A DNA stretch of 64,000 nucleotides, taken from NCBI GenBank assembly GCA_026260175.1, contig JAKCWW010000378.1, positions 42,547 to 106,546 on the forward strand, given 5' to 3'. Origin of the DNA: Reticulitermes lucifugus. Taxonomy: Eukaryota > Arthropoda > Insecta > Blattodea > Rhinotermitidae. The position numbers and the translations under genes are program-made. Shown here piece by piece: positions 36,541 to 46,400 of this stretch (position 1 is its first letter; each line of letters opens with the position of its first letter). The notes beneath the pieces were generated by a model. The model was not told where the DNA came from and searched no databases. It saw nothing but the letters and a program-made list of their open reading frames with translations.

Positions 36541-36890
36541 ATTCATTCATTCATTCATTTCACATTCCAGAAATCCAAAACAGGCAACACAACCTTTGGA
36601 TATGGAACAAGTCAAAACACAGCAGCAGAACACAATACAGGCAATACAATACACAACAATCACACATACGAAACACAATTCCCGAGAGAACAATTGAGTG
36701 TATATTATGTGATAGTTTCCTTATTTCGGAGGGAAGATTATTATACACCCTGATGCCAAAAAAGCAAGGTCCCTTCTGATAAATCGTTAAATGAGACGGT
36801 GGTTGAAAAATATTAGAGTTATTCCTAGTTTTAATGTTATGTACTTAAGAATTTTCCTTAAATAAACTTTTATTGTTAGCAAAAAACAGG
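36541..36890 (-). repeat. LINE 3' remnant, family LC (Jockey/CR1-like tail)
   Basis: The minus strand reads NIFQPPSHLTIYQKGPCFFG then IRVYNNLPSEIRKLSHNI. This matches the conserved region just after the reverse transcriptase in Jockey/CR1-like elements (form: L..P...L..YQKG.YF.GI...N.LP..IK.L). It ends at a (GAAT)n tail at 36541-36560. It is 5'-truncated, with its downstream part in an open but unconserved frame. Confidence 0.75.
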
Positions 36891-37017
36891 GCTAAAGAAA
36901 AAATATATTGAGACGTTAAAGTTAATATTTTTAAAACTTTAAAATGTTCATTGGACGCGTCTAGTCTGGGAAAGAAACACGTGTGTGTAGTAAGTGTACA
37001 TTCATTTTTATGGGCAG

Positions 37018-37112
37018 CCCAATGTTGTCAGTTTAACCTATTTAGAAACATGCTTTTTATTAGGTTAAAGTGACAACTATGTTTTTTAATAGGTTAAACT
37101 GACAACTTTGGG
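37018..37112. repeat. Stem-loop with 25-bp arms and a third internal copy
   Basis: Arm 37018-37042 (cccaatgttgtcagtttaac...) pairs with 37088-37112 at 24 of 25 positions. The loop itself holds another partial copy (ttaggttaaagtgacaac, about 37060-37077) in the orientation of the second arm. Confidence 0.75.
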
Positions 37113-37600
37113 CATGGTTCTGCAGTTTGCATTAGTACCTGGTGGTACTTCAGGGTAGCTGTAGCAAAGAGTAAAATTTTGGGCACTAATGGACCTGATT
37201 GCCATCACTTTTGTGCTCACAAAATGAACAGGATTAGTAATTACAGTAAATTGTTGTAACATGATAAGGGTTAAGATGCATCTGGGCATGTTCAGTCCCG
37301 CCCCTCGCTATGCAGTTCCTACAGTCCTTTTGCATGGGTTCCAACCCCATATTCATGAATGTACAAAATGGCACCCACATGAACCTGTAAGATATCAAAG
37401 ATGAAAGAGAACAATGGCAACTAGCCCTGATGCCAAAGAACCACATCCTGAAAGGCATGTGGATGGTAGGATAAAACTCCATGCACATCTTCAGCAATAT
37501 GCTTGCCCACTGGCCAGGTTAGAATTGGGTACATGCTTAGCATGAGTGTTAATGTGTGAGTGACGGGATATTTGTAAGTTGCTGTTGGGGAATGAGCTGC
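37113..37600. other. Transition from ordinary intergenic DNA to rDNA-derived DNA
   Basis: No gene is recognised. Ordinary composition ends at about 37595, where the 51-bp repeat begins abruptly after gggaatgagctg. Confidence 0.5.
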
Positions 37601-37982
37601 CGGCTCGTGGTAGGAGGACATACCCGCCTCGGAATATTTTCAAAGACATACAGGCTCGTGGTAGGAGGACATACCCGCCTCGAAATATTTTCAAAAACAT
37701 GCAGGCTTGTGGTAGGAGGACATACCTGCCTCGGAATATATACAAAGTGTTGCCGGCTCGTGGTAGGAGGACATACCTGCCTCGGAATATTTTCAAAGTG
37801 TTGCCGGCTCGTGGTAGGAGGACATACCCGCCTCGGAATATGTTCAAAGACATGCAGGCTCGTGGTAGGAGGACATACTTGCCTCGGAATATTTTCAAAG
37901 TTTTGCCGGCTCGTGGTAGGAGGACATATCTGCCTCGGAATATTTTCAAAGTCGTGCAGTTTCGTAGTAGGAGGACATACCG
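37601..37982 (+). repeat. 51-bp tandem repeat array R51-1 (about 7.5 units)
   Basis: Units of 51 bp of the form ggctcgtggtaggaggacat..cc.gcctcggaatattttcaaag....gc follow one another with 85-95% similarity. The period is a multiple of three, so several frames on both strands stay open; this is not coding. Its constant position before the module at 37983 points to a spacer-repeat role, as in rDNA spacers. Confidence 0.95.
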
Positions 37983-38299
37983 GCCGTACGGGCCCGGCAT
38001 TCGGTGTATATTCGCTGCTGCTCCAACCGAGATCATTTCGGCCTTCCCTGAAACATTAATAAACCCCTATTGCCTAGTGGTGGACGAATGCTGAGACTCG
38101 CCTCCGCTCAGCGCTCCATCGTCTGTTGCCAGATCGGCCTCTGCTCGCTGCCCGCTCCCGCTTCGGTTCACAACGGTTCATTTGATACTTCAGGAGGACG
38201 AGAGACTGAGAGTGTTGAAAAGACCGAGCAGTCTTCCGCCCGGTAAAGTGAATCACCCTCATAGCAACGTTGCGGCCATCTGCCTTCGGGCGGGGTCCT
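37983..38299 (+). promoter_or_regulatory. Conserved rDNA module P copy 1 (candidate Pol I promoter plus 5' ETS start)
   Basis: Begins gccgtacgggcccggcattc then ggtgtatattcgctgctgct. The same sequence follows the 51-bp repeat at 38871 and 63730. In copy 2 the module runs without a break into an 18S start, so it is the upstream spacer/ETS side of rDNA. The promoter call is an inference from position. Copy 1 breaks off at ggcggggtccta (38299). Confidence 0.55.
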
Positions 38300-38504
38300 A
38301 ACCTATCAATGGCGATTTTGGGCAGTGCCACTGTGCGTAGTAGTAGGACTTCGGCCTTCCCAATCGCGCTTGAAGACGTCCTCCCGCAACCGACTTTTTC
38401 AATCACCTCCTATACAGATATAACGGTATCCGTCCCCCCGAGGGAGAGCTCGAAGCGTCCGCACCAACCGCCATGTCGCCCGTGCGTTGTAGTGGGACCA
38501 ACTT
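38300..38504 (+). repeat. rDNA spacer segment Q copy 1
   Basis: Matches 39830-39990 (Q copy 2): both contain gtgccactgtgcgtagtagt, gactttttcaatcacctcct and ccccccgagggag. In copy 2 it lies shortly after a 28S 3' end, so Q is spacer DNA from downstream of 28S that is here joined to an ETS fragment. Confidence 0.7.
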
Positions 38505-38870
38505 AAGGCTGCCTCGGATATTATTCAAAGTGTTGCCGGCTAGTGGTAGTAGGACATACCAGCCTCTGAGTGTTTTCAAAAGAGATGCCGGCTCGTGGTA
38601 GGAGGACATACCCGCCTCGGAATATATTCAAAGAGATGCAGGTTCGTGGTAGGAGGACATACCTGCTTCGGAATATATCAAAAGGGTTGCCGGCTCGTGG
38701 TAGGAGGACATACCCGCCTCGAAATATTTTCAAAGACATGCCGTCGCGTGATAGGAGGATATAACTGCCTCGAATGTTTTTCAAGTGTCGCCCGCGCGTT
38801 GTACTAGGACCAACCTTAGGCTGCCTCCGAATATTTTAATTGTTGGCGTCTCGTGTTAGTAGGACTAACT
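38505..38870 (+). repeat. 51-bp tandem repeat array R51-2 (about 7 units)
   Basis: Same 51-bp unit as at 37601. Edge units are more diverged (ctagtggtagtaggac at the left; gtcgcgtgataggaggat and gcgcgttgtactaggacc at the right). The right edge is nearly identical to 63590-63729. Confidence 0.9.
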
Positions 38871-39423
38871 GGACGTACGGGCCCGGCATTCGGTGTATAT
38901 TCGCTGCTGCTCCAAACGAGATCAATTCGGCCTTCCCTGAAACATGAATAAACCCCTATTGCCTGGTGGTGGACGAATGCTGAGACTCGCCTCCGCTCAG
39001 CGCTCCATCGTCTGTTGCCAGCTCGGCCTCTGCTCGCTGCCCGCTCCCGCCTCGGTTCACGACGGTTCATTTGATACTTCAGGAGGATGAGAGACTGAGA
39101 CAGTGGAGAAGACCGGTCAGTCCTCCGCCCGGCAAAGTGGTTCACCCTCATAGCTACGTCGCGGCCATCTGCCTTCGGGCGGGGTCCTATGCGCCAATTA
39201 GCACGTCTTACTTGACGCATGCAGTCGGCTCTCCACGAGCCCGGGGGCGAGCTACCCACCCGCACAATTTCCGATTGTAGGCGCGTCGCCGAGCACCTGT
39301 GGTGCCGGTCGAGTGTGAGCCGGCCGACACGTCCGTGAATGTGCATAGAGGAGTAGAAGTTACGAACTGGTGCCCCTGCGGCCCCGGTGAGGAACTCGCA
39401 CCGCAGGGACGGTTCCCTCGTTG
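38871..39423 (+). other. rDNA module P copy 2 and complete-looking 5' external transcribed spacer
   Basis: Starts with the P sequence and runs about 550 bp to the 18S start. The part from about 38960 matches 51020-51476 nearly throughout, including gcggccatctgccttcgggc, acgcatgcagtcggctctcc and ggccgacacgtccgtgaatg. This is the most complete ETS in the window. Confidence 0.8.
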
Positions 39424-39780
39424 ATCCTGCGTATCCCGTCTGGTCGAAGCAACGATAAATCGCGGGAGTTCCGAGAGTCGAGAGGCTGCAGGCAAAGTGA
39501 TCTGTCTTCCTAGGAACGCACATCACTCTCTCAAGGGGTGGGGGGGTCCGGCGAGGGCCCAGGTTTGCCGAGCGGGGCGCAACAAGACGGCAGCAGGAAT
39601 TCGTACTTGGCTAATTGTCGTCCCGCCCCAAACGGTCGACCAAAGGTACATATAATCTCTGTTGGGACTTGAAATCGTCTGCAGACGACTGAAGTAAGGG
39701 CGGGGTGTTGTACTCGGTAGTGCAGTTGCCACGCTGCGATCTGTTGAGACTCATCCACTCGCTTGGAGGATTCGTCTTGT
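39424..39780 (+). pseudogene. 18S start joined to 28S 3' end (rRNA unit with interior lost)
   Basis: Only gttgatcctgc (39430-39440) of the 18S 5' end remains after the ETS. From about 39663 the sequence matches the end of 28S: tcgtctgcagacgact, then tactcggtagtgcag, then gctgcgatctgttgagact, and the end cttggaggattcgtc (compare vertebrate 28S GTACGTAGCAGAGCAGC...GCTGCGATCTATTGA...GGTTTGTC). The 39441-39662 part may be the variable 3' region of 28S. The bulk of 18S, 5.8S and 28S is absent. Confidence 0.8.
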
Positions 39781-40284
39781 CGGAGAGTCGAGACCTCGGA
39801 TTGTGTGCAGTAACTGCGCGTGGTAGTAGGACCATGCCGAAATTGCGCAGTGCCACTGTGCGTAGTAGTATTAGGACTAAGGCCTTGCCAAACGCACTTA
39901 AAGCCGTCCACCCTCCAACGACTTTTTCAATCACCTCCTATACTGATATAAGGGTATCCTCTCCCCCCGAGGGAGAAAACGGAGCGTCCACACCAACCGC
40001 CACAAATGCAGCCCGCCCCTCCATGCCTGCCACGACCAAGCAGGCTCCGGCGGATCGCAGTCTTGCGGGAATACCGTCACGTGTGCCACGCTTACACTCA
40101 AACTCATTCCTCTCACTTGTGCCAGTCTTCCACCCACGAATCTAGAGCCCGCTGCCCAGACCGAGGCAGCTGCGCGATGATAGACTCACGCTCTGACAGC
40201 GTACGAACTCGTCGTGCTAGCGTGCGAGGGTCCCCCCGCACTAGGGATTCACACATCTCAACCGAAACCGCGGTTCTGCCCGTG
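39781..40284 (+). other. rDNA spacer with segment Q copy 2
   Basis: 39830-39990 repeats segment Q of 38310-38475. The remainder (39990-40284) is GC-rich and has no match elsewhere in the window that I can see. It lies between two 28S 3' ends. Confidence 0.6.
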
Positions 40285-40453
40285 CACTCACGGTTCCGTA
40301 TGCCGGGAGGGACCGAGGTCGCGGCCTGCCTCTGCCGCGACCGTACGGCCATCGGCAGAGGAGCCTTGCGTCTGACTGTGTGATAGTACTCGGCAGAGCA
40401 GGTGCCACGCTGCGACCTGTTGAGACTCATCCCCTCGCTTGGAGAATCCGTCT
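40285..40453 (+). pseudogene. 28S rRNA 3'-end fragment, copy 2
   Basis: The sequence tagtactcggcagagcaggt, then cacgctgcgacctgttgaga and ctcgcttggagaatccgtc, matches the 28S 3' terminus and copy 1 at 39692-39780 at about 85%. The part before 40380 may be the preceding variable domain. The 76-bp array starts within a few bases of its end. Confidence 0.8.
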
Positions 40454-43400
40454 GAGCCCACGCCGTCCAAGCGAACAGAGGCCAGAGCAGCTCCCTCACC
40501 TGTCGTGCCCGCTATCACAGTCGATGACTGAGCCCACGCCGACCGAGCGAACAGAGGCCAGAGCAGCGCCCTCACCTGTCGTGCCCGCTTCAGCAGTCGC
40601 TGGCTGAGACCACGCTGACCGAAAGAACAGAGGCCAGAGAAGCGCCCTCAACTGTCGTGCACGCCACCACAGTGCTTGCATGAGCCCACGCCGACCGAGC
40701 GAAAAGAGGCCAGACCAGCGCCCTCACCTGTCGTGCCTACCACCACAGTCGCTGGATATGCCCACGCCGACCCAAAAAACAGAGGCCAGAGCAGCGACCT
40801 CATCTGTCGTGACCACCACCACAGTGGCTGGCTGAGCCAACGAGGACGGAGCGAACAGCGACCAGATCAGCGCCCTCACCTGCCGTGCCCGCCACCACAG
40901 CGGGTGCATGAGCCCACGCCGACCGAGCGATCAGAGGCCAGAACAGCGCCCTCACCTGTCGTGGCCGCCACCACAGCGGCTGGATGAGCCAACGCCGACC
41001 GAGGGAACAGATGCGACAAAAGCGCCCTCACCTGCAGTGCTCGCCTCCAAGGTGGCTGACTGAGCACACTCCGACCGAGCGATCAGATGCCAGAGCAGCG
41101 CCCTCACCTGTCGTGACCGCTAAACAGTAGCTGGCTGAGCCCACGACGACCGAGCGAAAAGAGGCCAGAGCAGCGCTCTCACCTGTCCTGCCCGCCAACA
41201 CAGTGGCTGTCTCAGCCCACGCCGACCAAGCGAACAGAGGCCAGAGCAGCGCCCTCAACTTTCATGCCCGCCACCACAGTGGCTGGCAAAGCCCACGGCG
41301 GCCGAGGAAGCAGAGACCAGAGCAGCGCCCTCACATGTCGTGACCTCCAAGCCAGTGGCTGGCAGAGCCCACGACGACCGAGCGAACAGAGGCCAGAGCA
41401 GCGCCCTCATCTGTCATGCCCGCCACCACAGGTGGTGGCTGAACCCACGCCGAACGAGTGAACAGATGCGAGTGCAGCGCCCTCTCCTGTAGTGCTCGCC
41501 TCAAAGGTGGCTGGCTGAGGCCACCCCGACCAAGCGAACAGAGGACAGAGCAGCGCTCTCACCTGTCGTGCCCGACACCACTGTGGCTGTGTGAGCCCAC
41601 ACCGACCAAGTGAACATAGGCCGGAGCAGCGCCCTCATCTTTCGTGGCCGCCATCACATTGGCTGACTGAGACCAGGACGAGCAAGCGAACAGAGGCCAG
41701 AGCAGCGTCATCACCTGACTTGCCCGCCTTCACAGTGGCTGGCTGAGCCCACTCCGACTGAGAGAACAGAGGCCAGAGCAGCGCCCTCACCTTTCGTGCC
41801 CGCTAAAGCAGTCGCTGGTTGGGCCCACGACGACCTAGCGAAAAGAGGCGAGAGCAACGCTCTCACCTGTCGTACTCCCCCACCACAGTGGCTGTCTCAG
41901 CCCACGCCGACCAAGCGAACAGAGGCCAGAGCAGCGCACTCACATGTCGTGCCTGATACCACAGTGGCTACCTGATCCCACTCCTACCGAGCGAACAGAG
42001 GACAGAGTTGCGCTATCACCTGTCGTGCCCGCCACCACAGTGGATGGCTGAGCCCACGCTGGCCGAGGAAATAGAGACCAGAGCAGCGCCCTCACCTGTC
42101 GTGCCCGTCACCACAGTGGCTGCCTGATCCCACGCCGAAAATGCGAACAAATCCAGAGTAGCGCATTCACCTGTCGTGCCCGCTATGATAGTACCTGGTT
42201 CAGCCAACGCCGACCGAGCGAAGAGAGGACAGAGCAGCGCCCTCACCTGTCGTGCCCGCCAAGCGAGTGGCTGGCTGAGCCCACGCCTACCGAGCGAAAA
42301 GAGGCCAGAGCAGCGTCCTTAACTGTCATGCCAGCCACCACAGTGGCTTTCTGAGCCCACTCCAACCAAGCGAACAGAGGCCATAGCAACGCATTCACCT
42401 GTCGTTTCCGCAACCACAGCGGCTGGCAGTGCCTGAGCCGGCCACCAAACAGAGGCCAGAGCAGCGCCCTCACCTGTCGTGCCCGCCACCACAGTGGCTG
42501 GCAGAGCCTACGAAGACCGAGCGAACAGAGGCCAGAGCAGCGCCCTCACCTGTCGTGCTGGCCACCACAGCGGTGGCTGAGCCCACGCCGAACGAGTGAA
42601 CAGATGCGAGTGCATAGCCCACACCTGTAGTGCTTGCCTCCAAGGTGGCTGGCTGAGCCCACAGCGACCAAGCGAACTGAGGCCAGAGCAGCGCACACAC
42701 CTGTCGTGCCCGCCACCACAGTGGCTGTCTGAGCCCACGCCGACCAAGCGAACAGAGGACAGAGCAGCGATCTCACCTGTCGTGGACGCCACCACATTGG
42801 CTGGCTGAGCCCACGCCGAACAACAGAGCAGAGTCCAGAGTAGCACCCTCACCTGTTGTGCCCGCCACCACAGTGGCTGGCAGTGCCTACGCCGACCAAG
42901 CGAAAAGAGGCCAGTGCAGCGCCCTCACCTGTTGTGCCCGTCACCACAGTGGCTAGCTGAGCCCAAGCCGAACGAACGAGCAGGGGCCAGAGCAGCGCCC
43001 TCATCCGTCGTGCCCGCCACCACAGTGACTGAATGATCCCACGACGACCGAGCGAACAGACGCCATGGCAGCGCCCTTACATGTCGTGCCCGCCACCACA
43101 GTGGCTGCCTGGGCACACGCAGACCCAACGATCAGAGGCCAGATCAGCGCCCTCAACTGTCGTGCCAGGCACCACAGTTACTTTCTGAGCCCACGCCGAC
43201 CAAGCGAACAGAGGCCATAGCATCGCACTCCCCTGTTGTGCCCACCACCACAGTGGCTGGCGGTGCCTACGCCGACCAAGCGAACAGAGGCCAGAGAAGC
43301 GCCCACAATTGTCGTGCCTGCAACCACAGTGGCTGGCTGAGTCCACAACGACCGAACGAGCAGAGGCCAGAGCATCGCCCTCATCTGTCGTGGCCTCCAC

Positions 43401-46400
43401 CACAGCGGCTGGATGAGCCAACGCCGACCGAGGGAACAGATGCGACAAAAGCGCCCTCACCTGTCGTGACCGCTAAACAGTAGCTGGCTGAGCCCACGAC
43501 GACCGAGCGAGAAGAGGCCAGAGCAGCGCTCTCACCTGTCCTGCCCGCCACCACAGTGGCTGTCTCAGCCCACGCCGACCAAGCGAACAGAGGCCAGAGC
43601 AGCGCCCTCAACTTTCATGCCCGCCACCACAGTGGCTGGCAAAGCCCACGGCGGCCGAGGAAGCAGAGACCAGAGCAGCGCCCTCACATGTCGTGACCTC
43701 CAAGCCAGTGGCTGGCAGAGCCCACGACGACCGAGCGAACAGAGGCCAGAGCAGCGCCCTCATCTGTCATGCCCGCCACCACAGGTGGTGGCTGAGCCCA
43801 CGCCGAACGAGTGAAGAGATGCGAGTGCAGCGCCCTCTCATGTAGTGCTCGCCTCCAAGGTGGCTGGCTGAGGCCACCCCGACCAAGCGAACAGAGGCCA
43901 GAGCAGCGCTCTCACCTGTCGTGCCCGGCACCACAGTGGCTGTCTGAGTCCACGCCGACCAAGGGAAGAGAGGCCAGAGCAGCGCCTTCAACATTCGTGG
44001 CCGCTTCCACATTGCCTGTCTGAGCCCACGCCGTCCTATCGAACAGAGGCCAGAGCAGCGCCCTCTCCTGTATTACCCGCCACCACAGAGGCTGCCTGAG
44101 CCCATGACGACCGAGCGAACAGAGGCCAGAGCAGCGCCATCAACTGTCGTGCCCGCCACCACAGTGGCTGCCTGAGCCCACGCCGGCCGAGGAAACAGAG
44201 ACCAGAGCAGCGCCCTCACCTGTCGTGCCCGCCACCACAGTGGCTGCCTGAGCCCACGACGACCGAGCGAACAGAGGCCAGAGCAGCGCCATCAACTGTC
44301 GTGCCCGCCACCACAGTGGCTGCCTGAGCCCACGCCGGCCGAGGAAACAGAGACCAGAGCAGCGCCCTCACATATTGTGCCCGCCAAGCCAGTGGCTGGC
44401 AGAGCCCACGACGACCGAGCGAACAGAGGCCAGTGCAGCGCCCTCATCTGTCGTGCCCGCCACCACAGGGGGTGGCTGAGCCCACGCCGAACGAGTGAAC
44501 AGATGCGAGTGCAGCGCACTCTCCTATAGTGCTCGCCTCCAAGGTGGCTAGCTGAGGCCACGCCGACCATGCGAACTGAGGCCATAGCAGTGCCCTCATC
44601 TTTCGTGGCAGCTTCCACATTGCCTGTCTGAGCCCACGCCGACCGATCGACAAGAGGCCAGATCAGCGCCCTCTCCTGTCTTGCCCGCCACCACAGTGGC
44701 TGCCTGAGCCCACGACGACCGACCGAACAGAGGCCAGAGCAGCGCCATCAACTGTCGTGCCCGCCACCACAGTGGCTGGCTGAGCCCACGCCGGCCGAGG
44801 AAACAAAGACCAGAGCAGCGCCCTCACCTGTCGTGCCCGCCACCACAGTGGCTGCCTGATCCCACGCCGACCGAACAAACAGAGGCGAGAGCAGGGCCAT
44901 CAACTGTCGTGTAAGCCACCACAGTGACTGGCTGAGCCCACGCCGAACGAACGAGCAGAGGCCAGAGCAACGCCCTCACTTTTCGTGCCCGCCACCAAAG
45001 TGGATGGCAGAGCCCACGCCGACAGATCGATCAGAGGCCAGAGCAGCGACCTCACATCTCGTGCCCACCACCACAGTGGCTGGCTGTGCCCACGTCGACC
45101 GAGCGTTCAGAATCCAGAGCAGCGCCCTCATCTGTGATGTCCGCCAACACAGTGGCTGGCTGAGCCCACGCCTACCGAAAAACAGAGGCCACAGCACGCC
45201 CTCACCTGTCGTGACCGCCACCACAGTGGCTTTCTGAGCCCACGCCGACGAAGCGAACAGAGGCAAGAGCAGCGTCCTAACCTGTTGTGCTCGACACCAC
45301 AGTGGCTTTCAGAGACCAGCCGACCAAGCGAACAGAGGCCATAGTACCGCCCTCACCTGTCGTGTCCGCCAACACAGTGGCTGGTTGTGCCTACGCCGAA
45401 CAAGCGAACAGAGGCCAATTCAGCGCCCTCACCTGTCGTGCCCGCCGTCACAGTAGCTGGCTGAGCCCACGCCGACCCAGCGAACAGAGGACAGAGCAGC
45501 GCGCTCAACTTATGTGCCCGACAACACAGTGTCTGGCTGAGCTCATGCCAACACAGCGAACAGAGGCCAGATCAGCGCTTTCACCTATCGTGTCCGCAAC
45601 GATAGTAGCTGGTTGAGCCCACGCCGACCGAGCGAAGAGAGGCCAGCGCAGCTCCTTCATCTGTCGTGCCCGCCAAGCCAGTGGCTCGCTGAGCACACGC
45701 CTACGGAGCGATCAAATGACAGAGCAGCGTCCTCACCTGTCGTACCGGCCACCACAGTGGCTGGCTGAGCCCACGTCAACCGAGCGATCACAGGCCAGAG
45801 CAGCTCCCCTACCTATCGTGCCCGCCAACACAGTGGCTGGCTGAGCCCACGCCTACCGACGAACAGAGGCCAAATCTGCGTCCTCAGCTGTCGTTCCCGC
45901 CACCATATTGGCTTTCTGAGCCAAAACCGTCGAAGCGAACAGAGGCCAGAGCAGCGCCCTCACCTGCTGTGCCCGTCACGACAGTGGCTGGCTTAGCCCT
46001 CGCCGTCCAAGCGAACAGAGGCCACAGCAGCGTCCTCAGCTGTCGTGCCCGCCACCACAGTGGCTGGCTGAGCCCACGACAACCAAGAGAACAGAGACCA
46101 GAGCAGCGCCCTCACCTGTCGTGTCCGCCACCACAGCGGCTGGCTGAGCCCACGCCGAACCGAGGGAACATTTGCGATAGCAGCGCCCTCACATGTAGTA
46201 ACCGCCTCCACAGTGGCTGGCTGAGCCCACGCCGACAAAGCGAACAGAGGCCAGAGCATCGCCCTCACCTGTCGTGCCCTCCAACACAGTTCCTGGCTAA
46301 TCCCAGGACAACCGAGGGAACAGAGGCCAGTGCAGCGCCCTCACCTGTCGTGCCCGACACCAGAATGGCTTTGTGAGCGCACGCGGATCAAGATAACAGA

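Noticed and set aside
37491-38094. Overlapping 167-181-codon frames over the 51-bp array
   Set aside because: Three frames are open at once over the same repeat because 51 is divisible by three. There is no start context or family match.
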